NCBI RefSeq assembly: GCF_037327425.1
Contig: NZ_CP147846.1
Coordinates: 186,001-250,000, forward strand
Reading direction: 5' to 3'
Length of the DNA stretch: 64,000 nucleotides
DNA from: Rhodococcus sovatensis
GTDB lineage: Bacteria; Actinomycetota; Actinomycetes; Mycobacteriales; Mycobacteriaceae
The first letter of the stretch is position 1, and each line of letters begins with the position of its first letter. The notes under the pieces were generated by a model. It searched no databases and was not told the DNA's origin. It saw only the letters and a program-made list of their open reading frames with translations. The translations under genes were made by a program, and so were the position numbers. Of this stretch, positions 25,599-34,071 are shown piece after piece.

Positions 25599-25622
25599 TT
25601 ACCTAGGGTTACTATCAGGTAC

Positions 25623-26897
25623 GTGCCTACGATCTTTGCTGCGCTACACACGCGCAACTACCGATTGTGGGCGTCGGGGCAGATCGTGTCGCTCATCGGT
25701 ACCTGGATGCAGCGCGTCGCGCAGGATTGGCTTGTTCTGACGCTGTCCGGCGGCAACGGGTTTGCCGTCGGTATCGTCATGGCGCTCCAGTTCGGGCCGA
25801 CTCTGATCCTGTCGGTGTGGGGCGGTGTACTCGCCGACAGGTACGACAAACGCAAGCTCCTGATGATCACCCAGGCTTTCGCAGCGGCGTGCGGCCTCGT
25901 TCTCGGCGTACTCGACGTCGGCAACGTCGTCGAACTGTGGCACGTCTACGTCATCGCGTTCATTCTCGGTTGCTCGTCGGCCATCGACGCCCCGGTACGT
26001 CAGTCGTTCACGATCGAAATGGTCGGCGAGAAGACGCTGGCCAACGCAATTGCATTGAACTCCATGACGTTCAACATGGCGCGCATCATCGGCCCCGCGA
26101 TCTCGGGTGTGCTGATCACGTTCGTCGGCACCGGCTGGGTGTTCCTGATCAATGCAGTGTCGTTCGCCGCCGTGTTCGGTGCGCTGGTCGCCATGCGGGC
26201 GAAAGATCTGTACTCGGTCGAACGGGCACCGCGAGCCAAGGGGCAGGTCCGCGCTGGATTCGCCTATGTGTGGGGAAGACCGGATCTCCGAGTGCTGCTT
26301 GCGACGATCTTCATGGTGTCTACGTTCGGCCTGAATTTTCCGCTGAGTCTGGCAGTGCTGGCACGCAACTCCTTCGGCAGTGGCGCCGACGCGTACGGGC
26401 TCCTGTCGACGACGCTTGCTGTCGGCACCCTGCTGGGTGCGACGCTCGCTGCCCGCCGTGCCACCGCGCCGCGGTTACGCCTGTTCATCGGAGCCGTGCT
26501 CGGCTTCGGCATCTTCGAACTGCTCGTTGGACTGATGCCGAATTACATTCTCGTTGCGGTGCTGCTGATCCCGACGGGCGCGCTGAACCTGACGTTCTCG
26601 ACCTCGGCGATGAACATTCTGCAGATGTCCGTGCCCTCGGACATGCGCGGCCGGGTGATGGGCATCTACATGTTGTGCTTCCTCGGTGGAACACCGATCG
26701 GCAACCCGGTGCTCGGTTGGCTCGCTGACGTCGTCGATCCTCGGGCGCCGCTGATCGTGGGCGGCGTCGTATCGGTGGCATCGGGACTGTTCGCGGCCGT
26801 GTATCTGCTGCGGCACAACAATCTCCGGGTCCGAGTGTCCCGGCAGGCGACCGGGCGTCGGCTGCCTGTGTTGGATGTGCTTCAGATCCAGCCGTGA
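25623..26897 (+). CDS. MFS multidrug-type exporter
   Basis: GTG at 25623 (TACTAT ends 7 nt before), 424 residues with about twelve transmembrane segments. Features of the DHA3/EntS-like group: LHTRNYRLWASGQIVSLIGT, GGVLADRYDKRKLL (MFS loop 2-3 motif) and MRGRVMGIYMLCFLGGTPIG. Divided from the MarR gene by 24 bp with its own apparent promoter. It overlaps the convergent response regulator gene by 16 bp. Substrate unknown; control by the MarR protein is likely. Confidence 0.85.
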   Translation: MPTIFAALHTRNYRLWASGQIVSLIGTWMQRVAQDWLVLTLSGGNGFAVGIVMALQFGPTLILSVWGGVLADRYDKRKLLMITQAFAAACGLVLGVLDVGNVVELWHVYVIAFILGCSSAIDAPVRQSFTIEMVGEKTLANAIALNSMTFNMARIIGPAISGVLITFVGTGWVFLINAVSFAAVFGALVAMRAKDLYSVERAPRAKGQVRAGFAYVWGRPDLRVLLATIFMVSTFGLNFPLSLAVLARNSFGSGADAYGLLSTTLAVGTLLGATLAARRATAPRLRLFIGAVLGFGIFELLVGLMPNYILVAVLLIPTGALNLTFSTSAMNILQMSVPSDMRGRVMGIYMLCFLGGTPIGNPVLGWLADVVDPRAPLIVGGVVSVASGLFAAVYLLRHNNLRVRVSRQATGRRLPVLDVLQIQP

Positions 26898-27487
26898 CGG
26901 CGTGCGATCGCCGACGCCTCGTGGCGGTTGGCCGCACCGAGCTTCGCGGCTGCCGCGGACAGATAGTTTCTTGTCGTGCCCTGGGAGAGGTGTGCACGAG
27001 CAGCGATCTCAGCCACTGTTGCGCCGTCGGCTGCGAATTCGAGTACGTCGGACTCTCTCGGAGTCAACGGCGAGTCCCCGGCCCCGATTGCCTCTGCCGC
27101 AAGTGTGGGATCGACGTAGCGTCCACCGCCGTGCACAGTGCGTACGACCTCGGCGAGCGTCGACGCCGAAGTGGTCTTCGGGAGAAAACCGCGCACTCCC
27201 GCCGATAGCGCCTTCTTCAGGTACCCGGGACGGCCGTGACTGGTGACGATGATCGACGCGCACGACGGGACTGCCGCAGCGATCGCGGAGGCCGCCTCGA
27301 TGCCGTCGATGCCACCCATCTGCAGATCGAGAACAGCGACGTCGGGGGCGAATTCCTTCGCGGCGGTGACAGCGCTTTCGCCGGATTCCGTCTGTGCGAC
27401 GATCTCGATGTCGTCTTCCAGCGCCAGCATTGTCGCGAGCGCCGTGCGGATCAGATTCTCGTCGTCGGCAAGCAGTACTCGAATCAT
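26882..27487 (-). CDS. NarL/LuxR-family response regulator
   Basis: 201 residues. Receiver domain: MIRVLLADDENLIRTALA with acidic pocket DDE, phospho-acceptor Asp in VAVLDLQMGGIDG, Lys in GFLPKTTS. The LuxR helix-turn-helix is at residues 140-200: LTPRESDVLEFAADGATVAEIAARAHLSQGTTRNYLSAAAAKL. Start ATG overlaps the kinase stop (ATGA). It is last in a five-gene operon with its kinase and an ABC exporter, as in DesKR/LiaRS-like systems. Confidence 0.93.
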   Translation of the reverse strand: MIRVLLADDENLIRTALATMLALEDDIEIVAQTESGESAVTAAKEFAPDVAVLDLQMGGIDGIEAASAIAAAVPSCASIIVTSHGRPGYLKKALSAGVRGFLPKTTSASTLAEVVRTVHGGGRYVDPTLAAEAIGAGDSPLTPRESDVLEFAADGATVAEIAARAHLSQGTTRNYLSAAAAKLGAANRHEASAIARRHGWI

Positions 27488-28602
27488 GATGCCACCCTAG
27501 GTGCGAACGTCGCGGTCACGGTGAATTCGTCCGAATCACCGGTCGTGTCGAGGGTTCCCCCGACGGCTGCCAGGCGTTCGGCCAGTCCCGCGAGACCGGT
27601 CCCGTCCGTCGACGTCGATGCACGTGGACGATTGTTGGTGATACGGAGCGAATCGTGTGTCACCTCGATGCGGCAACGAGTGGCCTCCGAGTGCCGGAGG
27701 ATGTTGGTGGCGCCCTCACGCACGACCCACGCCGCAGCCTCGGCGAACTCGGGTGCCACCGATTCGGCTGCACCATGAACTTCGGTATCGATGCCCGCGG
27801 CGCTCAGAAGCGACGCGGCACCGCCGAGTTCTGCTTCGAGGTCGATCGACCGATACCCTCGTACGAGCTGGCGAGCCTCGGCCATCGACTGCTGCGCCAG
27901 CTCGCGAACCTCGTCCATCTGTGCTGCCGCTCGGTCGTCGCCCCGGCGTGAGAGCATGGCCGCCAGTTCGCTTTTCACTGCGACGGCCGACAACGCCCGG
28001 CCCACCACGTCGTGTAGGTCCCGGGAGAACCTCAGTCGCTCTTCGGCAACCGACAATTGTGCTGCGGCGTGGCGCGAATCATCCAGCTCGGTCACGATGC
28101 GCAGCAACCAGATCGACAGTCGCGCAGTCGCAGACATGAGCATCACCACAGCGAAAGCCGTCACCGCTCCGGGCACTCCGAAGCGAGTCATCGACGTCGC
28201 TACACCGAGTGCGATCGCGAGTACCAATGTCCATACAGGAGTGAGGAGGACGCATACGGGGATCGATCCGACCAGCAATGCCCAGACCGGAACTGCGGCA
28301 GCTCCGGTCACCCCGGCGAGGATTGCGGCCCCGACACTCACTGCAAGGGGGATGCGGATGCTTCCGGCCCCGGTTCCGCCGATGCGTGGTAACCGCAACA
28401 ACACGAACACCGCAGCCACGGCGGACACACTCAGTGCTACCGCCGACAACCAGGACGCGTTCGAGATCGACTCGACCAAGCCGGGGACCGTGAAGGCCAG
28501 GACGATTCCCACGAACGACTGCCGGGTGTACAGCCGCACCTTGTCGACCTCCGAGGTGTCCCGCCACGTGGTGCGGGGGTCGAGATAGCGCCTCAGTTCC
28601 AT
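27484..28602 (-). CDS. DesK-like sensor histidine kinase
   Basis: ATG at 28602 with GGAG 5 nt upstream gives 372 residues. About six hydrophobic segments make up the N-terminal sensor (residues 30-165). HisKA_3 dimerisation domain: FSRDLHDVVGRALSAVAVKSELA with phospho-His in LHDVVG. The HATPase domain includes AAWVVREGATNILRHSEATRC (N-box) and GTGLAGLAERLAAVGGTL. No extracellular domain: signal is likely within the membrane, in keeping with the neighbouring ABC transporter. Confidence 0.92.
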   Translation of the reverse strand: MELRRYLDPRTTWRDTSEVDKVRLYTRQSFVGIVLAFTVPGLVESISNASWLSAVALSVSAVAAVFVLLRLPRIGGTGAGSIRIPLAVSVGAAILAGVTGAAAVPVWALLVGSIPVCVLLTPVWTLVLAIALGVATSMTRFGVPGAVTAFAVVMLMSATARLSIWLLRIVTELDDSRHAAAQLSVAEERLRFSRDLHDVVGRALSAVAVKSELAAMLSRRGDDRAAAQMDEVRELAQQSMAEARQLVRGYRSIDLEAELGGAASLLSAAGIDTEVHGAAESVAPEFAEAAAWVVREGATNILRHSEATRCRIEVTHDSLRITNNRPRASTSTDGTGLAGLAERLAAVGGTLDTTGDSDEFTVTATFAPRVAS

Positions 28603-28637
28603 GTACTCCACATTTCCACAGTCGACTCAGGTCAGCA

Positions 28638-29408
28638 CTACGCGCGCGGTTCCCAGCGGAAGTGCGTCTTGGCGATCACGATCGAACCGACGATCCATGC
28701 CGCGATGACGAGCAGTGGCTGCAGGGCGGGGGAGAAAGTCTCGGCGAACGAGAGTGAATCCGTCGTCGGATCCGTCGTGCCGATCCAACCGAGGTTGACC
28801 AGATCCAGGACCGCCGCGATCGGAGTCAGGTCGATGACCGGGGCGAGGGAGTCCGGCGCGATGTCACGCATGAAGGAAGTACCCGCCATCGCCAGCAGAA
28901 TGATCGGCAAGCTGGTGATCTGCGCTGCTTCGGCATTTCTGGTGAACGTCGACGTGATCAGGGCTAGCGCCGCGAACATCGCAGCACCTCCACCCAGGGC
29001 CGCGACGAGCAGCAGAGGATTGACCGGCAGGTTGCCACCGAGAACGAGGACGATACCGGCGACGACGACCGTGAGCAGCGCGGTCAGCGCGAACGACGGT
29101 ACCGCGGGGCCGAGGAGGATCTGATTGTCGGTCGCTTCGCCGGTGCGAAGTCGCTTGAGTACCAACTCGTCCCGCCTCGTCGCGTAGGACGACAACAGGT
29201 TGTAGTAGACGAGAAACACCAAGAGGAAGAGGGCGAATACCTCGAGCGCCGAGGACACGATGGCGTCGGGCAGGGCGCCGTCTTCGCGCCCGATGAACAG
29301 GAACACCACCGGGAACAGAAGCGGCATGACGAGCGCGTTGAACAGCAGTACGCGGTTGCGGACCAGCAGCGTGAACTCCGCCCGGGACAGTGTGGTCATG
29401 GTGCTCAT
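28638..29408 (-). CDS. ABC-2 type transporter permease
   Basis: 256 residues with six predicted transmembrane segments, e.g. LLFNALVMPLLFPVVFLFIG, LEVFALFLLVFLVYYNLLSS, PLLVIAAWIVGSIVIAKTHF. The start overlaps the ATPase stop (ATGA). ABC-2 permeases of this kind export lipids, peptides or antibiotics. The substrate is not known; the kinase/regulator pair downstream may sense the same compound. 36 bp separate it from the kinase gene. Confidence 0.9.
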   Translation of the reverse strand: MSTMTTLSRAEFTLLVRNRVLLFNALVMPLLFPVVFLFIGREDGALPDAIVSSALEVFALFLLVFLVYYNLLSSYATRRDELVLKRLRTGEATDNQILLGPAVPSFALTALLTVVVAGIVLVLGGNLPVNPLLLVAALGGGAAMFAALALITSTFTRNAEAAQITSLPIILLAMAGTSFMRDIAPDSLAPVIDLTPIAAVLDLVNLGWIGTTDPTTDSLSFAETFSPALQPLLVIAAWIVGSIVIAKTHFRWEPRA

Positions 29409-30325
29409 GCGGCAATCTCCCTACGGTCGTCGAATTCGTCTGCAATGGAGAGGAATACGGTTTCGAGCGATGCGGCCCGAGCATCGAGACCCTGGATTCG
29501 GACGCCGGCTCGCTGAGCCCATACGAGCAGTTCGGTCAACGTGTCCTGCAATTCGGACGTGACGACGACGAGCTTGCCGTCCTCGATGCTCATACGAGCG
29601 GACAGCAGTTCCGGCAGTGGTACGGAAGGCAGTTCGAGATGGATACTCGCCGGGTGATCGCCGACGACCTCTGCGACGGTTCCGCTCCGCACGACGCGCC
29701 CCTTGTGCATGATCGCCAGTCGGTCGCAGAGTCGCTCGGCTTCGTCGAGATAGTGCGTCGTCAACATGATCGTGACACCCGAGTTTCGAAGTTCTTCGAT
29801 CAGTGTCCATGTGTTGCGACGACTTTCGGGATCGAGACCCGTCGTCGGTTCGTCGAGAAACAGCACGCGAGGTTGGCCGATGATCGCGCACGCCAGATCC
29901 AGGCGGCGTTGCTCACCACCGGACAGGAACTTCACCCTGGTGCCGGCGCGATCTGCGAGGTCGACGCGGCCGAGCACATCCATGGCCGACAGTGGATTGC
30001 TGCAGGTGCCCGCCCACATCTCGAGGCTCTCGAGCGCGGTCAGGTCGGACGGCAATCCGCCCTTCTGCAGCATGATCCCGAGATTCGGACGTACGTCGCG
30101 GCGATCCCGAATCGGTTCCATGCCCATGATCGACACCGTTCCCTCGCTGGGGGTCGAAAGGCCCTGTATCACTTCGAGAGTCGATGTCTTGCCTGCACCG
30201 TTGGTGCCCAGAAGACCGAACAGCTCACCTTCCTGAACCGAAAGGTCCAGCCCGCTCACTGCCTCGAAAGCGGACTTGCCGCTTCCGTATCGGCGTGTCA
30301 TACCCGCCACCTCGATGATGCTCAT
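29405..30325 (-). CDS. ABC transporter ATP-binding protein (DrrA-type)
   Basis: 306 residues from ATG 30325, overlapping the preceding small gene by 4 nt. Walker A GTNGAGKT, signature LSGGEQRRLDLACAIIG, Walker B VLFLDEPTTGLD, H-loop LTTHYLDEAE. A C-terminal extension (about 70 residues) as in DrrA-type exporters. It energises the permease encoded next. Confidence 0.95.
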   Translation of the reverse strand: MSIIEVAGMTRRYGSGKSAFEAVSGLDLSVQEGELFGLLGTNGAGKTSTLEVIQGLSTPSEGTVSIMGMEPIRDRRDVRPNLGIMLQKGGLPSDLTALESLEMWAGTCSNPLSAMDVLGRVDLADRAGTRVKFLSGGEQRRLDLACAIIGQPRVLFLDEPTTGLDPESRRNTWTLIEELRNSGVTIMLTTHYLDEAERLCDRLAIMHKGRVVRSGTVAEVVGDHPASIHLELPSVPLPELLSARMSIEDGKLVVVTSELQDTLTELLVWAQRAGVRIQGLDARAASLETVFLSIADEFDDRREIAA

Positions 30326-30546
30326 CGCTTGCTCCATTCGCGCAGCCCCAGCACGAACCGACCGGCCATGAACACCGCTGCGAGCGCTGCGACGATGATC
30401 ATGGGCAATGGTGACCCGACGAGTGCAAACACGACCCCGAACACTGCCAGCGTGATGACGATGACAACGATCTCCCGTGCCATCGTCGGAGCGGGTCCGA
30501 GCTCCATCATGTCCGTGAACAGGTTTCCTTCATCCGGTTGTCTCAT
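30322..30546 (-). CDS. small membrane protein heading the ABC/two-component operon
   Basis: From ATG 30546, 74 residues: a short polar N-terminus, two transmembrane segments (IVVIVITLAVFGVVFALVG and PMIIVAALAAVFMAGRFVLG) and a basic end REWSKR. GGAGG lies only 1 nt before the ATG, so the true start may differ (longer ORF to 30633). It overlaps the ATPase start by ATGA, so translation is coupled. Function unknown, perhaps a transporter accessory. Confidence 0.65.
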   Translation of the reverse strand: MRQPDEGNLFTDMMELGPAPTMAREIVVIVITLAVFGVVFALVGSPLPMIIVAALAAVFMAGRFVLGLREWSKR

Positions 30547-30627
30547 GCCTCCAAGCTTCGCCGGATCGCGTGTCCACCAGTAGTGCACGGCGTCATCGGT
30601 TGCGGTGACAGAGTCATGGCCGGGGCA

Positions 30628-30639
30628 TGACAAATGTCA
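30628..30639. promoter_or_regulatory. candidate LuxR-type response-regulator site
   Basis: TGACA-AA-TGTCA, a 12-bp perfect dyad, 82 bp upstream of the first gene of the ABC/two-component operon. NarL/LuxR regulators commonly bind such TGACA-N2-TGTCA dyads, and the operon encodes one, so autoregulation is plausible. Confidence 0.4.
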
Positions 30640-30649
30640 GCCTATGGCC

Positions 30650-30703
30650 GGTCTGGCCGGTCTGGCCGGTCTGGCCGGTCTGGGCGGTCTGGGCGGTCTG
30701 GCC
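30650..30703. repeat. 9-bp minisatellite, six units
   Basis: Six tandem units: GGTCTGGCC x3, GGTCTGGGC x2, GGTCTGGCC. Non-coding, between the ABC operon and a palindromic repeat. Together with the next repeat it fills the 313-bp gap before the IS element. Confidence 0.9.
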
Positions 30704-30706
30704 GCA

Positions 30707-30836
30707 CCGAATGTCTCATTCGGTCACCTGCGCCGCTGAACGCGCAGGTTGCAGCGAGGGCGCGGGTTGCAACCTGCGCGCGGGCTGGAAAGTGTGCGTA
30801 CACCTCCTGGGGTGACCGAATGAGACATTCGGTCAC
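30707..30836. repeat. intergenic palindromic repeat element, family GTGACCGAATGA, copy A
   Basis: A 126-bp element bounded by perfect 21-bp inverted repeats (30707-30727 and 30812-30832), each centred on CCGAATGTCTCATTCGG. The interior holds a GGTTGCAACCTGCGCGC / GGCTGGAAAGTG segment shared with copies at 38018, 39116 and 39224. It has the shape of a miniature inverted-repeat element but no coding capacity. Confidence 0.8.
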
Positions 30837-30859
30837 TGGGCGGGGCCGGGATCGTCTAG

Positions 30860-31843
30860 AACGTGTCTCCCAAATTTGAGAGGTGCTGTCAGCGATGATA
30901 TTTCGATGACGCGCGTGGGAGTGATCAGTGACGAGTTCTGGGAGATCGTCGAGCCAGTGATACCCACCGACGTGGGAAAACGTGGGCGGCGGTTCGCCGA
31001 GCACCGGCGAATTCTGGAGGGCATCGCATACCGATTCCGTACCGGGTGTCCGTGGCGAGATCTGCCGGAGGACTTCGGTCCGTGGCAGACGGTGTGGAAA
31101 CGCCACCACCGATGGTCCTTCGATGGCACCTACGACGAGATGCTTGCCGCGGTGGCCGAGGTGTTCGGTCTCGACCCGGAAGAACTCGACGGCGATATCG
31201 GGGCGGTGCTCTCGATCGACTCGACCAGCGTCCGGGCGCATCAGCATGCGGCCGGTGCGCGAGCCGACACTCTCACAGGGGGCCTTGTCGAATTACAAGA
31301 AATCCGTCGACGAACCCGCTGACCACGCGTTGGGTCGATCTCGCGGAGGATTCACCACGAAGATCCATGCACTGACCGACCTGACGTGCTCGCCGGTGAC
31401 GATGCTGCTGACCGGTGGGCAAGCCGGGGACAATCCACAGTTGGTGCCGTTGCTCGATGCCCACCGAGCTGCCGGTGGGGACCAGGACTACCGATTGCTC
31501 GCCGACAAGGCGTACACCCATCCCAGTACCCGCACCGAACTGCGTCGCCGCAAGATCAAACACACCATTCCCGAGCGCAGCGACCAGAAGCAGCGACGGG
31601 CCGACAAGGGGTCCGCCGGTGGTCGTCCACCGGGTTTCGATCCGACGATGTACAAGCACCGCAACACCGTCGAGCGTGGCTTCGGGCGGCTCAAACAGTG
31701 GCGTGGTGTGGCCACTCGATATGACAAGTACGCCATGACATTCCTCGGGGGCGTTGTCCTGTGCGCGGCAGTTCTGCACTCCCGCAACCACAACCACCGC
31801 CCGGCGATGAAAACGAAAACGGACCCAATTTAAGAGACACGCT
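30860..31843 (+). mobile_element. IS5-family insertion sequence (IS427-like), 984 bp
   Basis: Terminal inverted repeats begin AACGTGTCTC on the left (30860) and AGCGTGTCTC on the right (reading inward from 31843), one mismatch in ten. The element is flanked by a 4-bp target duplication CTAG (30856-30859 and 31844-31847), typical of IS427-type IS5 elements. It contains a single transposase gene in two overlapping frames. The right-hand CTAG supplies the TAG stop of the neighbouring acetyltransferase gene. Confidence 0.9.
30906..31833 (+). CDS. IS5-family DDE transposase, two overlapping frames
   Basis: Frame 1 begins ATG 30906 (MTRVGVISDEFWEIVEPVIP) and runs to 31322; the second frame is open from 30982 to 31833. 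Frame 1 carries the N-terminal region and the first catalytic Asp (VLSIDSTSVRAH). Frame 2 carries HALGRSRGGFTTKIH, the second Asp (LLADKAY) and the Glu (YKHRNTVERGFGRLKQW). Protein-like sequence passes from one frame to the other near ACAGGGGGCC at 31275-31284, where a +1 shift (or equivalent) is needed. Programmed frameshifting is common in this IS group, so the element may be active; a simple inactivating indel cannot be excluded. Confidence 0.87.
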
Positions 31844-33043
31844 CTAGAACGCCCAGCCCATGACCGAGGCCCGATCGGTCGCGAAGGCGATGTCGACCGT
31901 ATGGAGTGCCTCCGGATCGCGGGTCCACAGCCTCGACGCGGCGGCGAATCGCGTCGCACGGTGCGTTCCGAAGTACATCGACGAGAGGACGTCGAGACCG
32001 ACCTTCGCGTCTGGTGCAGCTTCGGTACGCGTGACAGTCGCTGCGCCCGCAGAGATCGTCACGTCGAAGGTGCCGCCTGCGTCGAGGAACGGGTCTTCCA
32101 CCTCGAGGACGAACTGGGCGTCGACGCCGTAGGTGCGTGCTTCCAATGCTGCCTTCACATCCATGATCCGACACCACAGTGCGTCGTGAAGGCCGGTGAT
32201 CTTGGGCAGACGATTGTTCGTCAGCAAGAATGGCAGCGCCTCGTCCGGGGCCTGGCTGACCTCGATTGTGTCGACGAGATCGATCCCCGCGAGTACTTGC
32301 CACATCTCGGCGTATGCCTGATCTGTGACGGCGATGAACTCCTGAACGACGACCTTGCTTTCGGTAGGACTCCGGCGATAGGCGACGTAACCGTCGGCGT
32401 GCGCGATGAAGAACAGCTCGGTCAGTCCATGCCTACGGTTCTCCCGGTCGGCAAAGAATCGCTGCCAGCGAATCGGCGGCTTCGGCTGTGCCCCAGCAGT
32501 TTTGCACTGCCAGCGGTGGTAGATTTCGGGCAGCAGTGTCGACGCTTCCGTCGACTCGATCAGACGGACTCCGGTGACGGGTGGAACCGACTTGTGGAAC
32601 TGTGCGAACCGACGGTCGAGCACGATTGCGTGTTCCTCCGTCGCAGGACCGTATCCGAACCGACGGTAGATCGTCGCTTCACTGGCAGTGAGGAGCGACA
32701 GCGGCGCTCCCGCGGCGTCGAGTTTGCGGTGTTGTTCGGTGAACATGCGGCGGAGAATGCCGCGCCTTCGGTGGGTGGGCGCGACCGACACCCACGACAC
32801 ACCCGACGCGTCCACCTGTTCGCCGCCGGGGACCGTCACGGACATCGGGAAATGCATCGCGACGCCGACGGGCGTGCTTCCATCCCACGCCATGACAACG
32901 TGCTCGGAGCTCGTCAGAATCTGAGTTTCGGCGAGGTCCTCCGAATTTTGGTGCTCACCGAACGCGTGGGCGTCGAGAAGTGCGACCGCGTCCCAGTCGT
33001 CGTCGGTGGCCGTTCTGATGTTGATCGTGTCTTCGGTAGTCAT
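31844..33043 (-). CDS. Eis-like GNAT N-acetyltransferase
   Basis: About 399 residues from ATG 33043 (ATG 33061 is the alternative). The Eis layout is clear: N-terminal GNAT domain with WVSVAPTHRRRGILRRMFTEQ (acetyl-CoA loop, V-x-P-x-x-R-R-x-G), a second GNAT-like domain, and a C-terminal SCP2-like domain ending in a free carboxylate phenylalanine (MGWAF) that, in Eis, takes part in catalysis. Eis enzymes acetylate aminoglycosides and other amines. The IS5 element lies directly against its stop: the TAG is part of the CTAG target duplication. Confidence 0.88.
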   Translation of the reverse strand: MTTEDTINIRTATDDDWDAVALLDAHAFGEHQNSEDLAETQILTSSEHVVMAWDGSTPVGVAMHFPMSVTVPGGEQVDASGVSWVSVAPTHRRRGILRRMFTEQHRKLDAAGAPLSLLTASEATIYRRFGYGPATEEHAIVLDRRFAQFHKSVPPVTGVRLIESTEASTLLPEIYHRWQCKTAGAQPKPPIRWQRFFADRENRRHGLTELFFIAHADGYVAYRRSPTESKVVVQEFIAVTDQAYAEMWQVLAGIDLVDTIEVSQAPDEALPFLLTNNRLPKITGLHDALWCRIMDVKAALEARTYGVDAQFVLEVEDPFLDAGGTFDVTISAGAATVTRTEAAPDAKVGLDVLSSMYFGTHRATRFAAASRLWTRDPEALHTVDIAFATDRASVMGWAF

Positions 33044-33081
33044 CGCAGTCGAGCTTTTCATACAGGTGCCAAGATGGACAC

Positions 33082-33909
33082 GTGGTACACGTAATCGACA
33101 TCGAAAACTCCGCCGATTCCAGGCTGGACGACTTCCGCGATCTCAACTCGTCCGATCGCCGTCCCGACCTACCCGACGGGAAAGGCTTGGTGATCGCCGA
33201 AGGCGTTCTGGTGGCGGAGCGCTTGCTCTCGTCGAGGTTCCGTCCGATCAGTTTGCTCGGGGTCGACCGTCGGCTGCAAGAACTCGGTGATTGCCTCGAT
33301 GGCGTCGACGTCCCCTTCTACCGAGCGAGCGCGGAGGTCATGGCCGAGGCTATCGGGTTTCACCTCAATCGAGGAGTGCTCGCTGCGGCGCATCGACCGC
33401 CGGAACTGGACCTCGCCGAGGTGCTCGAGCGCGCACGAACGGTCGTGGTGCTGGAAGGGGTCAACGACCATGAAAATCTCGGGTCGATGTTCCGCAACGC
33501 GGCCGGACTCGGCGCGGATGCGGTGCTCTTCGGTGCGGCATGCGCTGATCCGCTGTATCGACGCGCGGTGCGGGTGTCGATGGGCCACGTACTGCGGGTT
33601 CCGTTCGCACGTGTTCCCGACTGGCCGAGGGGGCTGAACATACTGCGAGAGAGTGGTTTTCAAACAATCTCGCTGACTCCCAATCCGACGGCGATACCGC
33701 TCGCCGAGGCAATGACGGGCGAGAAAGTGGCACTACTACTCGGAGCCGAAGGGCCCGGACTGACCGAACACGCCATGCGCGCCACCGACGTTCGTGCACG
33801 CATCCCGATGGCGCCAGGAACGGATTCACTCAATGTCGCCACCGCCGCCGCCATGGCGTTCTACGAGCGTGTGCGACTTCAGACACCCCCGCAGGCTCCA
33901 CTCCTGTGA
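33082..33909 (+). CDS. SpoU/TrmH-family RNA 2'-O-methyltransferase
   Basis: GTG at 33082 with CAAGAT ending 6 nt before it (probably leaderless), 275 residues. The SpoU knot shows motif 1 VVVLEGVNDHENLGSMFRNAAGLGAD, motif 2 LLLGAEGPGLT and motif 3 RIPMAPGTDSLNVATAAAMAFYE. It methylates ribose in rRNA or tRNA with S-adenosylmethionine; the target site is not known. It is the counterpart of Rv0881. Its last codons and its stop lie in the first unit of a 33-bp repeat, and its TGA overlaps the GTG of the next gene. Confidence 0.92.
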   Translation: MVHVIDIENSADSRLDDFRDLNSSDRRPDLPDGKGLVIAEGVLVAERLLSSRFRPISLLGVDRRLQELGDCLDGVDVPFYRASAEVMAEAIGFHLNRGVLAAAHRPPELDLAEVLERARTVVVLEGVNDHENLGSMFRNAAGLGADAVLFGAACADPLYRRAVRVSMGHVLRVPFARVPDWPRGLNILRESGFQTISLTPNPTAIPLAEAMTGEKVALLLGAEGPGLTEHAMRATDVRARIPMAPGTDSLNVATAAAMAFYERVRLQTPPQAPLL

Positions 33910-34071
33910 ACCAGGTCGATCCCTCAGGCTCCACTCCTGCCTCCCGGGTCGTTCCGACAGGCTCCACTCCTGCCTCCCGGGTCGTTCCGACAGGCTCCAC
34001 TCCTGCCTCCCGGGTCGTTCCGACAGGCTCCACTCCTGCCTCCCGGGTCGTTCCCGCAGGCTCCACTCCTG
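33892..34071 (+). repeat. 33-bp minisatellite spanning the spoU/DUF2537 junction
   Basis: CAGGCTCCACTCCTG starts at 33892, 33925, 33958, 33991, 34024 and 34057, exactly 33 bp apart: five full units and a 15-bp end. Units 3 and 4 are identical; unit 1 contains the spoU stop and the downstream GTG. The core is a near-dyad (CAGG...CCTG). Because 33 is a multiple of three, the units are translated as (T)GSTPASRVVP repeats. Confidence 0.95.

Noticed and set aside
33892..34071. CRISPR array
   Set aside because: Units are directly tandem with no unique spacers and are translated in frame; no cas genes are present.
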